Positions 1 through 8,972 of a stretch of DNA of 35,086 nt are shown here, in pieces. The stretch is from JAOADN01 sp049323795. Its GTDB lineage: Bacteria > Pseudomonadota > Alphaproteobacteria > Rhodobacterales > Rhodobacteraceae. The notes beneath the pieces are model-generated. The model was not told the DNA's origin, searched no databases, and saw only the letters and a list, made by a program, of their open reading frames with translations. Location: NCBI GenBank assembly GCA_049323795.1, contig JBMOOH010000011.1, positions 1 to 35,086 on the forward strand, in the 5' to 3' direction. The translations under genes and the position numbers were made by a program. How positions within the stretch are numbered: position 1 is the stretch's first letter; every line of letters starts with the position of its first letter.

Positions 1-368
1 ATGAGCGGAGCCCCTGCCGGTCCGGCCGGGGAAGGCGATGACCTGGCTGCGGACGGCGCCCAGGACATGCGCCGCTGCCACACCGCCATCATCGGCCGGC
101 AAGCCGCCGCGATCATCCCCATCCGCACCGGCGTCCCGATCAGCGACTGGGCCACCGCGACGACCGTTCCGTCTCTTCCTGCCGCGACGATCGCACCGAA
201 CCCGTCGGCGAGGACCCCGCGGACCCTGCGGGCGATGCCGGACCCCGGCGCGCAACGCCGCAGCGCGGCCCCGCCGCCGAAAACGGCCATGGCGACCGCG
301 AACGCCGTGTCGCCCCGGCTGTTCCGGTCCGAAGACGAATTGGCGACGAGACAGATGCGATCCGTCAC
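1..368 (-). pseudogene. Decayed diacylglycerol kinase-like gene (N-terminal part, cut by window edge)
   Basis: Read on the minus strand from a GTG at 368 with GAAGGG upstream, the translation follows the N-terminal domain of lipid/diacylglycerol kinases of the DAGK/YegS type: a first strand beginning ICLVANSSS (families have a NP-x-SG-type motif here), then APGSGIARRVRGVLADGF and the nucleotide-binding strand GAIVAAGRDGTVVAVAQ. The family signature is GGDGT, so the second glycine has become arginine. The segment after MGMIAA should continue with a GT-F-N-type motif, but that block is absent, and the homology resumes in another frame at GLPADD (about bases 105 down to 1). A small deletion with a frameshift near 100-115 explains this. 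An intact member would phosphorylate diacylglycerol or a related lipid at the membrane; this copy almost certainly cannot. The rest lies outside the window. An unknown divergent gene is the alternative. Confidence 0.55.
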
Positions 369-484
369 GCCTGGCCCCCGCCCTTCCGTCACCAACGCCG
401 GCAGGTACCGCCGGTTCCGCCAGACGGCCCGGCCCATGCACATGGTGGCCCGCAGCCGCACCCGCGTCGGGGCACCCTGGCGTA

Positions 485-901
485 TCAGGTGCCGGTTGCG
501 GCGACGGGCAGGCCGGTCCCGGAATGGACACCGGGAAAGGGCGCCCCGAACCGCAGCGTCAGACCGCGCCGGTCGATCCCCCAGAGCGAGGTCGGCCCGA
601 GCGGCCGGTCCGACGGCCAGGCATGAAGCCAGAGGTCGCCGCCGCCATCCGGAGCGAGTCGCAGGACTGCGCCCCGGCCGCGGAGCTGCCGGAGCAGGTC
701 GTGCCAGGAAACCGCCGCAGCCGCGATCCGGCGCAGGTCGTCGGGCGATGGCGGGTCCGGCGGCCTGCGGCCGGTCAGCACGCCGGCGAGCGCGGCGCGG
801 ATCAGCTCGGCAGGGGAACAGCGGCGCTGCCGCGCGGCCGCGGTCAGGGCGGCAAGGGTTTCGGCCGGAAGCCGGAACGTGACGGTGCGATCAGTATCCA
901 T
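485..901 (-). CDS. Ribbon-helix-helix (CopG-like) small protein
   Basis: This 138-residue protein begins with a typical ribbon-helix-helix DNA-binding segment: a short strand TVTFRLPAE at about residues 6-14, then two helices with ALTAAARQRRCSPAELIRAA. Such domains bind DNA as dimers and occur in antitoxins, plasmid control proteins and small repressors. The remaining 90 residues (WHDLLRQLRG, a glycine-rich turn, then LWLHAWPSDRP and GLTLRFGAPFPGVH) look like a compact beta-rich domain that I do not recognise. No toxin-like partner lies next to it: downstream is the broken lipid-kinase gene and upstream, 51 bases away, the end of the carbonic anhydrase gene on the same strand. The reading frame is intact and codon use matches the neighbours. 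The target and role are unknown; the DNA-binding call is from the N-terminus only. Confidence 0.6.
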   Translation of the reverse strand: MDTDRTVTFRLPAETLAALTAAARQRRCSPAELIRAALAGVLTGRRPPDPPSPDDLRRIAAAAVSWHDLLRQLRGRGAVLRLAPDGGGDLWLHAWPSDRPLGPTSLWGIDRRGLTLRFGAPFPGVHSGTGLPVAATGT

Positions 902-952
902 GCCGCGCAGAGTGCCGGCGACACGGTTAAGGACCGCTTACCCGGATACCGG

Positions 953-1603
953 TCAGACGGCGACGAAGCGGTGCTGCTCGCTGTCGTACTGCTCGAGCCC
1001 GCCCTCGCCCATGTCGGCCCAGAGTCCGTGCAGCGACAGCTCGCCCGCATCGACAGCCTCGCGCACGAAGGGGAACGTCATCAGGTTCTCGAGGCTGACG
1101 AGCACGGCCTGCTTCTCCAGTTCCTCGATGCGCTGCGCATCGTCGGGGATCGCGGCGACCCGGTCGTAGCCCGGGCGGAGGATGTCCATCCAGCGGCCCA
1201 CGTAGCTCGACTTCTCCTCGAGCGCGGGCGCCCGGCCGGAACACATGTCGTGACAGCCCTTCACACCACCGCAGCCGGAATGCCCCAGCACGATCAGGTG
1301 TGCCACGCGCAGCTCGGTGACGCCGAATTCCACCGCGGCGGAGGTCCCGTGATGTTCGCCGTCGGGCTGGTGCGGCGGAACGAGGTTGGCGATGTTGCGG
1401 TGGATGAAGAACTCGCCCTGGTCGGCACCGAAGATCGAGGTGACATGGACCCGGCTGTCGCAGCACGAGATCACCATCGCCCGCGGGCGCTGGCCGTCCT
1501 CGGCAAGCCGCCGGTACCAGACGCGGTTCTCGGCGAAGGTTGTGGCCCGCCAGCCGTGGAACCTCTGGATGAGATAGGCAGGCAGGGGTCGAACACGGTC
1601 CAT
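953..1603 (-). CDS. Beta-class carbonic anhydrase
   Basis: Zinc enzyme of 216 residues for reversible hydration of CO2 to bicarbonate in the cytoplasm, feeding carboxylation reactions and pH balance. The beta-class zinc site is complete: Cys47 in SCCDSRV with the Asp49-Arg51 dyad, and His108 and Cys111 in LGHSGCGG. The length is normal for the class. The start at 1603 is preceded by GAAGGG at a suitable distance; longer readings of the frame lack a ribosome-binding site and run into the divergent neighbour. A weak promoter is possible on the minus strand: TTGACG (1704-1699), 18 bases, then TCGAAT, overlapping a TCGAATTCGA palindrome. A short inverted repeat CGCCTT-GCA-AAGGCG lies just upstream of the start region. 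The gene is divergent from the small helical protein at 1760. Confidence 0.93.
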   Translation of the reverse strand: MDRVRPLPAYLIQRFHGWRATTFAENRVWYRRLAEDGQRPRAMVISCCDSRVHVTSIFGADQGEFFIHRNIANLVPPHQPDGEHHGTSAAVEFGVTELRVAHLIVLGHSGCGGVKGCHDMCSGRAPALEEKSSYVGRWMDILRPGYDRVAAIPDDAQRIEELEKQAVLVSLENLMTFPFVREAVDAGELSLHGLWADMGEGGLEQYDSEQHRFVAV

Positions 1604-1759
1604 TGGCTTACCCTTCGGGGTGTGCGCCTTGCAAAGGCGTGAGATGTGCGCTGAATACGGCGGCGTCGCTTCGAATTCGAGCGGTTTCGGCGCAGCAGCG
1701 TCAACACTTTCTTCAGTCGCCGGGGACGAGACTTGGCCGCGCACGTGGGGTGCCTGGGA

Positions 1760-2152
1760 ATGGAGATCGGGGTGGCACGGGTGACAGCATTGCTCCCGGA
1801 CGAGTCGGTGAGGCTCGACTCCGCGCGACTGATCGAGCTTTACGCCCGCCTCGGCGAAGCCGAGGCCGAGGCTGTCATCGCGCGGGCCATGGGCGAGATC
1901 GCCGCACGGATGGGCGAGATGGAGCGTCTCGCGCAGGACCGGCAGTTCCGCACGCTCGCGCTCGCCAGCGCACGCCTCTGCGCGCTGGCGGAGCGGATCG
2001 GGATGACGACCATGGCGCGCGTCGCCGCGGACGTGCTGCGCGCCGCGCTGTCCGGGGACCGGCACAGCCGCGCCGCGACGCTTGCGCGGCTTGTCCGCAT
2101 CGCCGACCGGTCGGTGCTCGCGGTCGGCGACCTGGGGCGCGCCATTTCGTGA
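1760..2152 (+). CDS. Small helical protein of unknown function
   Basis: A 130-residue protein, rich in Ala, Arg and Glu, predicted almost wholly helical (for example LIELYARLGEAEAEAVIARA and ARMGEMERLAQDRQF). It has no signal peptide and no membrane segment. It carries no catalytic motif I recognise. The frame can be extended to a TTG at 1733, but the ATG at 1760 is the better start. It lies divergent from carbonic anhydrase and 64 bases ahead of an M17 aminopeptidase gene on the same strand, so it may be cotranscribed with the peptidase pair downstream. Intact frame and matching codon use argue that it is a real gene. The helical repeats might pack as a four-helix bundle or serve as a small scaffold or histidine-phosphotransfer-like fold, but no conserved phospho-acceptor motif is evident. 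Confidence 0.65.
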   Translation: MEIGVARVTALLPDESVRLDSARLIELYARLGEAEAEAVIARAMGEIAARMGEMERLAQDRQFRTLALASARLCALAERIGMTTMARVAADVLRAALSGDRHSRAATLARLVRIADRSVLAVGDLGRAIS

Positions 2153-2216
2153 CGCCCCCTTGCGGCGGCAGGGCAAGCGGCTAGGGTCGCCTCCGACGCC
2201 ACAGGGGGACAAGCCG

Positions 2217-3601
<1,385 letters not shown>

Positions 3602-3605
<4 letters not shown>

Positions 3606-4477
3606 GCGTTCCTTCCGCCGCGCCACCCCCTGCGTCCCCGGCTGCGTCCCCGGCCGACCCGCGGATCACCCCGGCCAATGGCCGCGTTGCCCACCTGTCC
3701 CTGCGGGGCCGCGTCCCGGCACTGCGCTTCGTTGCGGGAGAACCGGCGCGGATCGCCCGGCCGCTTGCCGACCTGCTCGACGCGCCGGGGGGACGGCGTC
3801 AGCGGCAGGTCCTGCGCGGCGAACGCGTCCTCGTGCTCGAGAGAGAGGCGGGCTTCGCCTTCGTGCAGTCCTCGCGGAACGGCTATTGCGGCTATGTTCC
3901 CGAGTCGGCGCTCGGGAAGGACACCCCGGCGACGCATTGGGTCAGGGCACCCGCGACCCACCTCTATCCCGAACCCGACATCAAGGCGCCCGAGATCGGG
4001 TCCGTCTCGATCGGCGCGCGGCTGGCGGTGACGGGTGCGGCAGGCCAGTTCCTTGCCACCGACGCGGGCGAATACGTGCCGCAGGTGCATCTGCAACCCG
4101 TCGGAACCTGGGCGCCGGACCCGGTGGAGGTGGCGCTCGGGCTGCTCGGGACGCCCTATCTCTGGGGCGGGAACAGCCGCGCCGGGCTGGACTGCTCGGG
4201 CCTCGTCGAGACGGCGCTGGCGGCTTGCGGACGGGCCTGCCCGGGCGACAGCGACCTGCAGGAGAAGGCGCTGGGCACGCGGCTGCCCGACGGCACCTCT
4301 CCCGCCCGGGGCGATCTGGTGTTCTGGCGGGGTCATGTCGCCATGGCGACCGGAGACGGGCGGATCGTCCATGCCACCGCCCACGCGATGGCTGTGATCC
4401 TCGAGGATTTCGGTCAGGCCGTGGCACGGATCGACGCTTCGGGCGGGGGAATGCCCACCAGCCTGCGACGCCCCTGA
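3602..4477 (+). CDS. NlpC/P60 family cell-wall peptidase with SH3-like domains
   Basis: A 291-residue protein with bacterial SH3-like segments in the first two-thirds (around RVPALRFVAGEPAR and ATHLYPEPDI) and a C-terminal NlpC/P60 papain-like domain. The catalytic cysteine sits in LDCSGLVE, the histidine in WRGHVAMA, and a third polar residue in HATAHAM; LWGGNSRAGLDCSG is the usual lead-in. Such enzymes cut gamma-D-glutamyl-diamino acid bonds in peptidoglycan stem peptides or recycle the released peptides. The N-terminus is Pro- and Ala-rich and shows no clear signal peptide, which fits a cytoplasmic murein-peptide recycling role beside the aminopeptidase, although export by another route cannot be excluded. 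The GTG at 3602 overlaps the upstream stop codon, and longer frames would overlap that gene further. Confidence 0.9.
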
Positions 4478-4518
4478 AGGATCCGGGGCAGGCGCCTCGC
4501 CGGCCAGGGCGATCCGCG

Positions 4519-4866
4519 TCAGTCCACGGGTCGGATCAGCTTGCGGTCGAACACGTGCAGGACCGCCGCGAGGTCGTGCCCCCGCTTCAGGATCTGCCCG
4601 TCCATGCCGATGACGCAGTAGAGGCCCTGACGGTTCCGCAGGCGGGGATGCTTCTCGATCCGGTAGACCGGGGTTTCCGCGGCGCGCCGGAAGACCGAGA
4701 ACACCGCAGCATCGCGCAGGAACGACACCGCGTAGTCGCGCCATTCGCCGGCCGCGACCATGCGGCCGTAGAGCCCGAGGATCGACGCAAGTTCGCGGCG
4801 ATCGAACGTGACCTGCTCGGGCTGCGGAGCCGGAAACGGAAAGAGCGTCGGCGACTGGACCGTCAT
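4519..4866 (-). CDS. DUF2794 family protein
   Basis: A 115-residue cytoplasmic protein of a family conserved among alphaproteobacteria and without known function. The recognisable core runs FDRRELASILGLYGRMVAAG, then EWRDYAVSFLRDAAVFSVFRRA and the end VLHVFDRKLIRPVD. Length and ending are those of the family. The start at 4866 (MTVQSP) removes the Arg- and Pro-rich extension that the open frame has upstream, which overlaps a structured non-coding stretch. The gene is convergent with the NlpC/P60 gene, 41 bases away. The mixed alpha-beta composition and absence of Cys or His clusters give no hint of catalysis. Family assignment is from memory of the sequence pattern. Confidence 0.85.
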   Translation of the reverse strand: MTVQSPTLFPFPAPQPEQVTFDRRELASILGLYGRMVAAGEWRDYAVSFLRDAAVFSVFRRAAETPVYRIEKHPRLRNRQGLYCVIGMDGQILKRGHDLAAVLHVFDRKLIRPVD

Positions 4867-4930
4867 GCGGCAACCTTCGCGCGCCCCGGCCCGCAAATCA
4901 AGAAGCGGCTGTGCCTCGGTCCTGCCACGG

Positions 4931-5100
4931 AAAGACCTCCAATCTTTCACGGAGCTTTCGCTCAATCGCCGCGTTCGGAGACGAGTGTCTCCCCATAGCG
5001 AGAGAGCTAGCTCCGGCGGTGCGGTCAACAGCCCCCACCCAGTTCGTGCCGTCGGAGTTCTCGCTTGTGCCCCGCGCCCGCCGCGGGGCTTTTCCCTTTT
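4931..5100 (+). ncRNA. Candidate structured small RNA ending in an intrinsic terminator
   Basis: This gene-free stretch carries consecutive strong hairpins: AAAGA/TCTTT (4931-4947, loop CCTCCAA), GGAGAC/GTCTCC (4977-4992, loop GAGT), and a long arm of AGCGAGA (4997-5003) with TCTCGCT (5059-5065) enclosing CTCCGGCGG (5011-5019) with CCGTCGGAG (5049-5057). It ends in CCCCGCG (5070-5076) paired with CGCGGGG (5082-5088), followed by T-rich sequence to 5100. A terminator with no gene before it on the plus strand suggests an independent transcript of roughly 110-170 bases. An alternative pairing of CGGAGC with GCTCCG would join the first and third arms. I could not match it to tmRNA, SRP RNA or RNase P RNA motifs; a 6S-like RNA is possible but not shown. 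No convincing promoter was found, so the 5' end is a guess. Confidence 0.4.
5070..5100 (+). terminator. Intrinsic terminator of the candidate small RNA
   Basis: Seven-base GC stem CCCCGCG/CGCGGGG (5070-5076 with 5082-5088), five-base loop, then C-TTTT-CCC-TTTT. It points to the plus strand and has no protein gene immediately before it. Confidence 0.65.
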
Positions 5101-5180
5101 CCGACGGCGCAACGCCCCCCCCCGAGTTGCGCGAAACAGCGCCGCCGTGGTTGCCTGAGCGCGGCACGGCGGGCGCGATT

Positions 5181-5220
5181 CGGGGCCTGCCCGGGGCCTG
5201 CCCGGGGCCTGCCCGGGGCT
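5181..5220. repeat. 11-bp tandem repeat, three copies plus a partial fourth
   Basis: CGGGGCCTGCC occurs at 5181-5191, 5192-5202 and 5203-5213 without mismatch, followed by a partial copy CGGGGCT. It lies between the candidate RNA terminator and the repeat array that precedes the RidA gene. Replication slippage is the likely origin; no binding function is evident. Confidence 0.85.
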
Positions 5221-5258
5221 TCCCGGTGGGCGCGCCCCTTGGGCGCGGCAGCCGGGGC

Positions 5259-5297
5259 GACGGACGGAAGGGACGGACGGAAGGGACGGACGGAGGG
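5259..5297. repeat. 13-bp tandem repeat containing the ribosome-binding site of the RidA gene
   Basis: GACGGACGGAAGG occurs at 5259-5271 and 5272-5284, with a third copy GACGGACGGAGGG at 5285-5297, followed by GACGG and the ATG at 5303. The purine-rich GGAGGGG of the last copy is the evident ribosome-binding site, so the array presents several Shine-Dalgarno-like stretches in a row. Confidence 0.85.
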
Positions 5298-5302
5298 GAC
5301 GG

Positions 5303-5788
5303 ATGACGACACCCGAACGGAGTGCAATCGAGATGGGCCTCGACATCCCCGACTTCGGCCGGACGGGCTACTACGGCGCCGATTACGGCACGATGAAGCC
5401 CTGGCACCGGACCGGAAGCCTGCTGTTCCTGTCGGGCCACGTCGCGCAGATCGGCACGACGATCACGCACAGGGGCCGGCTTGGTGCGGACCTGACCACG
5501 CAACAGGGCTATCAGGCCGCGCGGCAGACCGGGCTGAACGTCCTCGGGGGCATCCGGCAGGCGCTGGGATCGCTCGACAGGGTGCGGTCCATCGTCAGGA
5601 CGCTCAATTTCGTGGTGTGCACGGCGGATTACGAGGACGTGCACAAGGTGTCATCGGGTCTGTCGGACCTCTTCGTCGAGGTGTTCGGGCGCGAACGCGG
5701 CCTCGGCGGGCGCGCCACGATCGGCGTGATGGCGCTTGCGGGCGGGGTCTGTTTCGAGACCTGGGCCACGGTCGAGGTGGAGGAGTGA
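5303..5788 (+). CDS. RidA family protein (YjgF/YER057c/UK114)
   Basis: A 161-residue protein of the RidA superfamily. Canonical RidA deaminates reactive enamine/imine intermediates made by PLP enzymes such as threonine ammonia-lyase. Visible family elements are LLFLSGHVAQIGT, then TTQQGYQAARQTGLNVLGGI, the strand VRSIVRTLNFVVCTADYEDV, and the end segment RATIGVMALAGGVCFETWATVEVE. The usual arginine that binds the carboxylate in classic RidA (within R-x-x-V/I-G-V) is represented by GRATIGV, and the protein is longer at the N-terminus than the 125-130-residue archetype, which fits a sub-branch found in alphaproteobacteria. The ATG at 5303 follows GGAGGGGACGG. An ilvA gene is present 6 kb away, giving a plausible source of enamine. 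Exact substrate is uncertain. Confidence 0.88.
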   Translation: MTTPERSAIEMGLDIPDFGRTGYYGADYGTMKPWHRTGSLLFLSGHVAQIGTTITHRGRLGADLTTQQGYQAARQTGLNVLGGIRQALGSLDRVRSIVRTLNFVVCTADYEDVHKVSSGLSDLFVEVFGRERGLGGRATIGVMALAGGVCFETWATVEVEE

Positions 5789-5835
5789 GCGAAGCCGCAA
5801 TCCGCCGACATTGCCCGGGGGGCGGGGGCGCGCCT

Positions 5836-6588
5836 TCAGGCGATGTCCCTCACCATCATCTGGTTGCCTTCCTTGCGGACTTCGAACCGCTTCGACAGGC
5901 GCTTCAAGAGGTCCGAAAGCCGCCCGCTGCCATAGGTACGCGGGTCGAAATCGGGATCGGACCGCACGAGGTACTGTCCGATCTGGCCGAGCGAGTACCA
6001 TTCGCCATCCGGGTCGATGGCGGTCATCGCCTTGCGGACCAGCGGGATGGCCTCGGTCTCGGGGCGCTTCACCGGGGCGGGCGAGGGGTCCGCCGCTGCT
6101 GCGCGCGACGGGGCGGCAGGGGCCTTCGCCTCGGGCCCGGCATCGGCCTCGCCGGTGATATTCTCGATCAGGATGAAGCGGTTGCAGACCTTGCGCAGGC
6201 TCTCGGGCGTCTTGCCCTCGCCGATCCCGATGACCTCGAGGCCCTCTTCGCGGATGCGGCTGGCGAGGCGGGTGAAGTCGCTGTCCGACGACACGAGCAC
6301 GAAGCCGTCGAACTTGCCCGCGTGCAGGATGTCCATCGCGTCGATCACAAGCCCGATGTCGCTGGCGTTCTTGCCCTTGGTGTTGGCCGACTGCTGGTGC
6401 ATCACGAGGCCCAGATCGCGCGCGGCGGTCTTCCACCCCGAGAGCTGCTGGCTCGACCAGTCGCCGTAGACCCGGCGAAGGGCGGGTTCGCCGATGGTGC
6501 CGATCTCCTTCAGGATCGCCTCGGCGTGCCGGGCCAGAACGTTGTCGGCGTCGATCAGGACGGCGAGAAGGGGCGTGTCGCGGGGCAC
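5836..6588 (-). CDS. NYN domain protein with C-terminal LOTUS/OST-HTH domain
   Basis: A 250-residue protein with an N-terminal NYN (PIN-like) nuclease fold: acidic residues in VLIDADN (near 13-15), NASDIGLVIDAMD, and LVSSDSDFTRLA match the metal-binding aspartates of the family. A Pro- and Ala-rich linker (about residues 155-175) leads to a winged-helix LOTUS/OST-HTH domain (GEWYSLGQIGQYL, YGSGRLSDLLKRLSKRFEV), which in other proteins binds RNA. The likely role is RNA processing or decay in the cytoplasm; no substrate is known. It starts with GTG at 6588, one base after the stop codon of the formaldehyde dehydrogenase gene on the same strand, so translation is probably coupled. It faces the RidA gene tail to tail, 47 bases apart. 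Confidence 0.88.
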   Translation of the reverse strand: MPRDTPLLAVLIDADNVLARHAEAILKEIGTIGEPALRRVYGDWSSQQLSGWKTAARDLGLVMHQQSANTKGKNASDIGLVIDAMDILHAGKFDGFVLVSSDSDFTRLASRIREEGLEVIGIGEGKTPESLRKVCNRFILIENITGEADAGPEAKAPAAPSRAAAADPSPAPVKRPETEAIPLVRKAMTAIDPDGEWYSLGQIGQYLVRSDPDFDPRTYGSGRLSDLLKRLSKRFEVRKEGNQMMVRDIA

Positions 6589-6589
6589 C

Positions 6590-7720
<1,131 letters not shown>

Positions 7721-7857
7721 GGGTTGGTCCCTCCCTGTGTTCTTGGGTGCGACCTTCGGCGAAAGCGGGTCGCAAGGCAACTGCAAGACGCAGGCAGGAT
7801 ACGAGGGCCCGGGGGGGGGCCCCGCGGCGCCATCGGATGACGCAGCGAGCGCCGCGC

Positions 7858-7900
7858 TTGCCTCTCCGGCAGGCCGGACCTAATCTGGAATCATTCTAAA
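7858..7900 (+). promoter_or_regulatory. Promoter and probable Irr/iron-control operator of the MbfA gene
   Basis: TTGCCT (7858-7863), 17 bases, then TAATCT (7881-7886) form a reasonable sigma-70 promoter. Overlapping its -10 region and the expected start point is TCTGGAATCATTCTAAA (7884-7900), an imperfect inverted repeat. The right half ATTCTAAA equals the half-site of the iron-control element bound by Irr in alphaproteobacteria (consensus from memory TTTAGAA-nnn-TTCTAAA); the left half has two mismatches. Position over the promoter implies repression. Confidence 0.6.
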
Positions 7901-7916
7901 AAGGAGCCACAACCCC

Positions 7917-8897
7917 ATGATTCCCGGTCTCGCCTCGTCCCGCCGCCGCTTCTCGGACCTGAGCGAACAGGAGATCCTCGCGCTTGCGATCTCGTCGGAA
8001 GAGGACGATTCCCGCATCTACCGCACCTACGCGGAACGGCTGCGCAAGGAGTTTCCGGCCTCTGCGGCGGTCTTCGACGCGATGGCGGCGGAAGAGGACA
8101 CGCACCGCCGCTGGCTGATCGAACGGCACCAGGCGCGCTTCGGGGACGTCATCCCGCTGATCCGCCGCGAGCATGTCGCGGGATTCTACGCCCGCAAGCC
8201 CGTCTGGCTGGTCGAGAACCTCGGACTCGACCGGATGCGGGCCGAGGCCGCCGAGATGGAGCGCGTCGCAGGCGACTTCTATCGCCGCGCGGCGGCCCGC
8301 ACGGCCGATGCCGAAACCCGAAAGCTTCTGGGCGACCTCGCCGCCGCCGAAAGCAAGCACGAAAGGCGCGCCGGCGAGCTGGGCGAGGCGCATCTGGATG
8401 GCGAAACCCGGGACGAGGAGGACTTCTCTGCCCGGCGGCAGTTCATCCTGACCTGGGTGCAGCCGGGCCTCGCGGGACTGATGGACGGATCGGTCTCGAC
8501 CCTCGCCCCGATCTTCGCGACGGCATTCGCCACGCAGAACAGCTGGACGACCTTCCTTGTGGGGCTCGCGGCCAGCGTCGGTGCGGGCATATCGATGGGC
8601 TTCACCGAGGCGGCCCATGACGACGGGGTGCTGTCCGGGCGCGGCTCGCCGGTCAAGCGGGGGGTTGCGTCGGGCGTCATGACCGCGCTCGGCGGGCTTG
8701 GCCACGCGCTGCCCTATCTGATCCCCGACTTCTGGACGGCGACCGGCATCGCCATCGCGGTCGTCTTCGTCGAGCTCTGGGCGATCGCCGGGATCCAGAA
8801 CCGGTTCATGGAGACGCCCTTCCTGCGCGCGGCCTTCCAGGTCGTGCTGGGCGGTGCGCTCGTCTTCGCGGCGGGCGTCCTGATCGGCGGCGGGTGA
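7917..8897 (+). CDS. mbfA: Membrane-bound ferritin/iron exporter MbfA (erythrin-VIT1 fusion)
   Basis: A 326-residue two-part protein. Residues about 10-150 form a rubrerythrin/ferritin-like helical bundle with candidate di-iron ligands in ISSEEDDSRIYR, MAAEEDTHRRWL, AAEMERVAGDFY and AAESKHERR. The rest is a VIT1/CCC1-type membrane domain: PGLAGLMDGSVSTLAPIFA, FLVGLAASVGAGISMGFTEA and hydrophobic segments to the C-terminus. Characterised family members export iron and protect against iron and peroxide stress. AAGGAG lies 10 bases before the ATG at 7917. An Irr-type operator covers the promoter, fitting known Irr repression of mbfA in rhizobia: iron excess relieves repression. The gene stands alone, divergent from the formaldehyde dehydrogenase gene and convergent with argG. 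Confidence 0.92.
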   Translation: MIPGLASSRRRFSDLSEQEILALAISSEEDDSRIYRTYAERLRKEFPASAAVFDAMAAEEDTHRRWLIERHQARFGDVIPLIRREHVAGFYARKPVWLVENLGLDRMRAEAAEMERVAGDFYRRAAARTADAETRKLLGDLAAAESKHERRAGELGEAHLDGETRDEEDFSARRQFILTWVQPGLAGLMDGSVSTLAPIFATAFATQNSWTTFLVGLAASVGAGISMGFTEAAHDDGVLSGRGSPVKRGVASGVMTALGGLGHALPYLIPDFWTATGIAIAVVFVELWAIAGIQNRFMETPFLRAAFQVVLGGALVFAAGVLIGGG

Positions 8898-8909
8898 GCG
8901 GCGGGAAGG

Positions 8910-8961
8910 CCGGGGGTTTCACACCCCCGGACCCCCGTGGGATACTTGGACCAAGGTGAAG
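8910..8961. repeat. Hairpin plus TTGGACCAA element, probably a dispersed intergenic repeat
   Basis: CCGGGGGT (8910-8917) pairs perfectly with ACCCCCGG (8923-8930), loop TTCAC. It is followed by CCCCCGTGGGATA and the inverted repeat CTTGG-A-CCAAG (8945-8955), then GTGAAG. It sits between the convergent ends of mbfA and argG and can serve both as a transcription stop. A sequence close to GGGATATTTGGACCAAGATG is, as I remember, common between genes in Rhodobacteraceae genomes. Confidence 0.55.
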
Positions 8962-8972
8962 GACGCCCGCGG

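Noticed and set aside
38..1642. Long plus-strand frames over the first 1.6 kb
   Set aside because: They are antisense to the ribbon-helix-helix and carbonic anhydrase genes and show Arg/Pro/Ala-rich composition without any domain.
5022..5060. TTGACC on the minus strand as promoter for the DUF2794 gene
   Set aside because: No acceptable -10 box lies 16-18 bases downstream, and the site falls inside the stable arm of the candidate RNA.
4867..5302. Minus-strand extension of the DUF2794 frame and other short frames in this stretch
   Set aside because: Family members start at MTVQ-like positions; the extension crosses hairpins and a terminator and has no ribosome-binding site.
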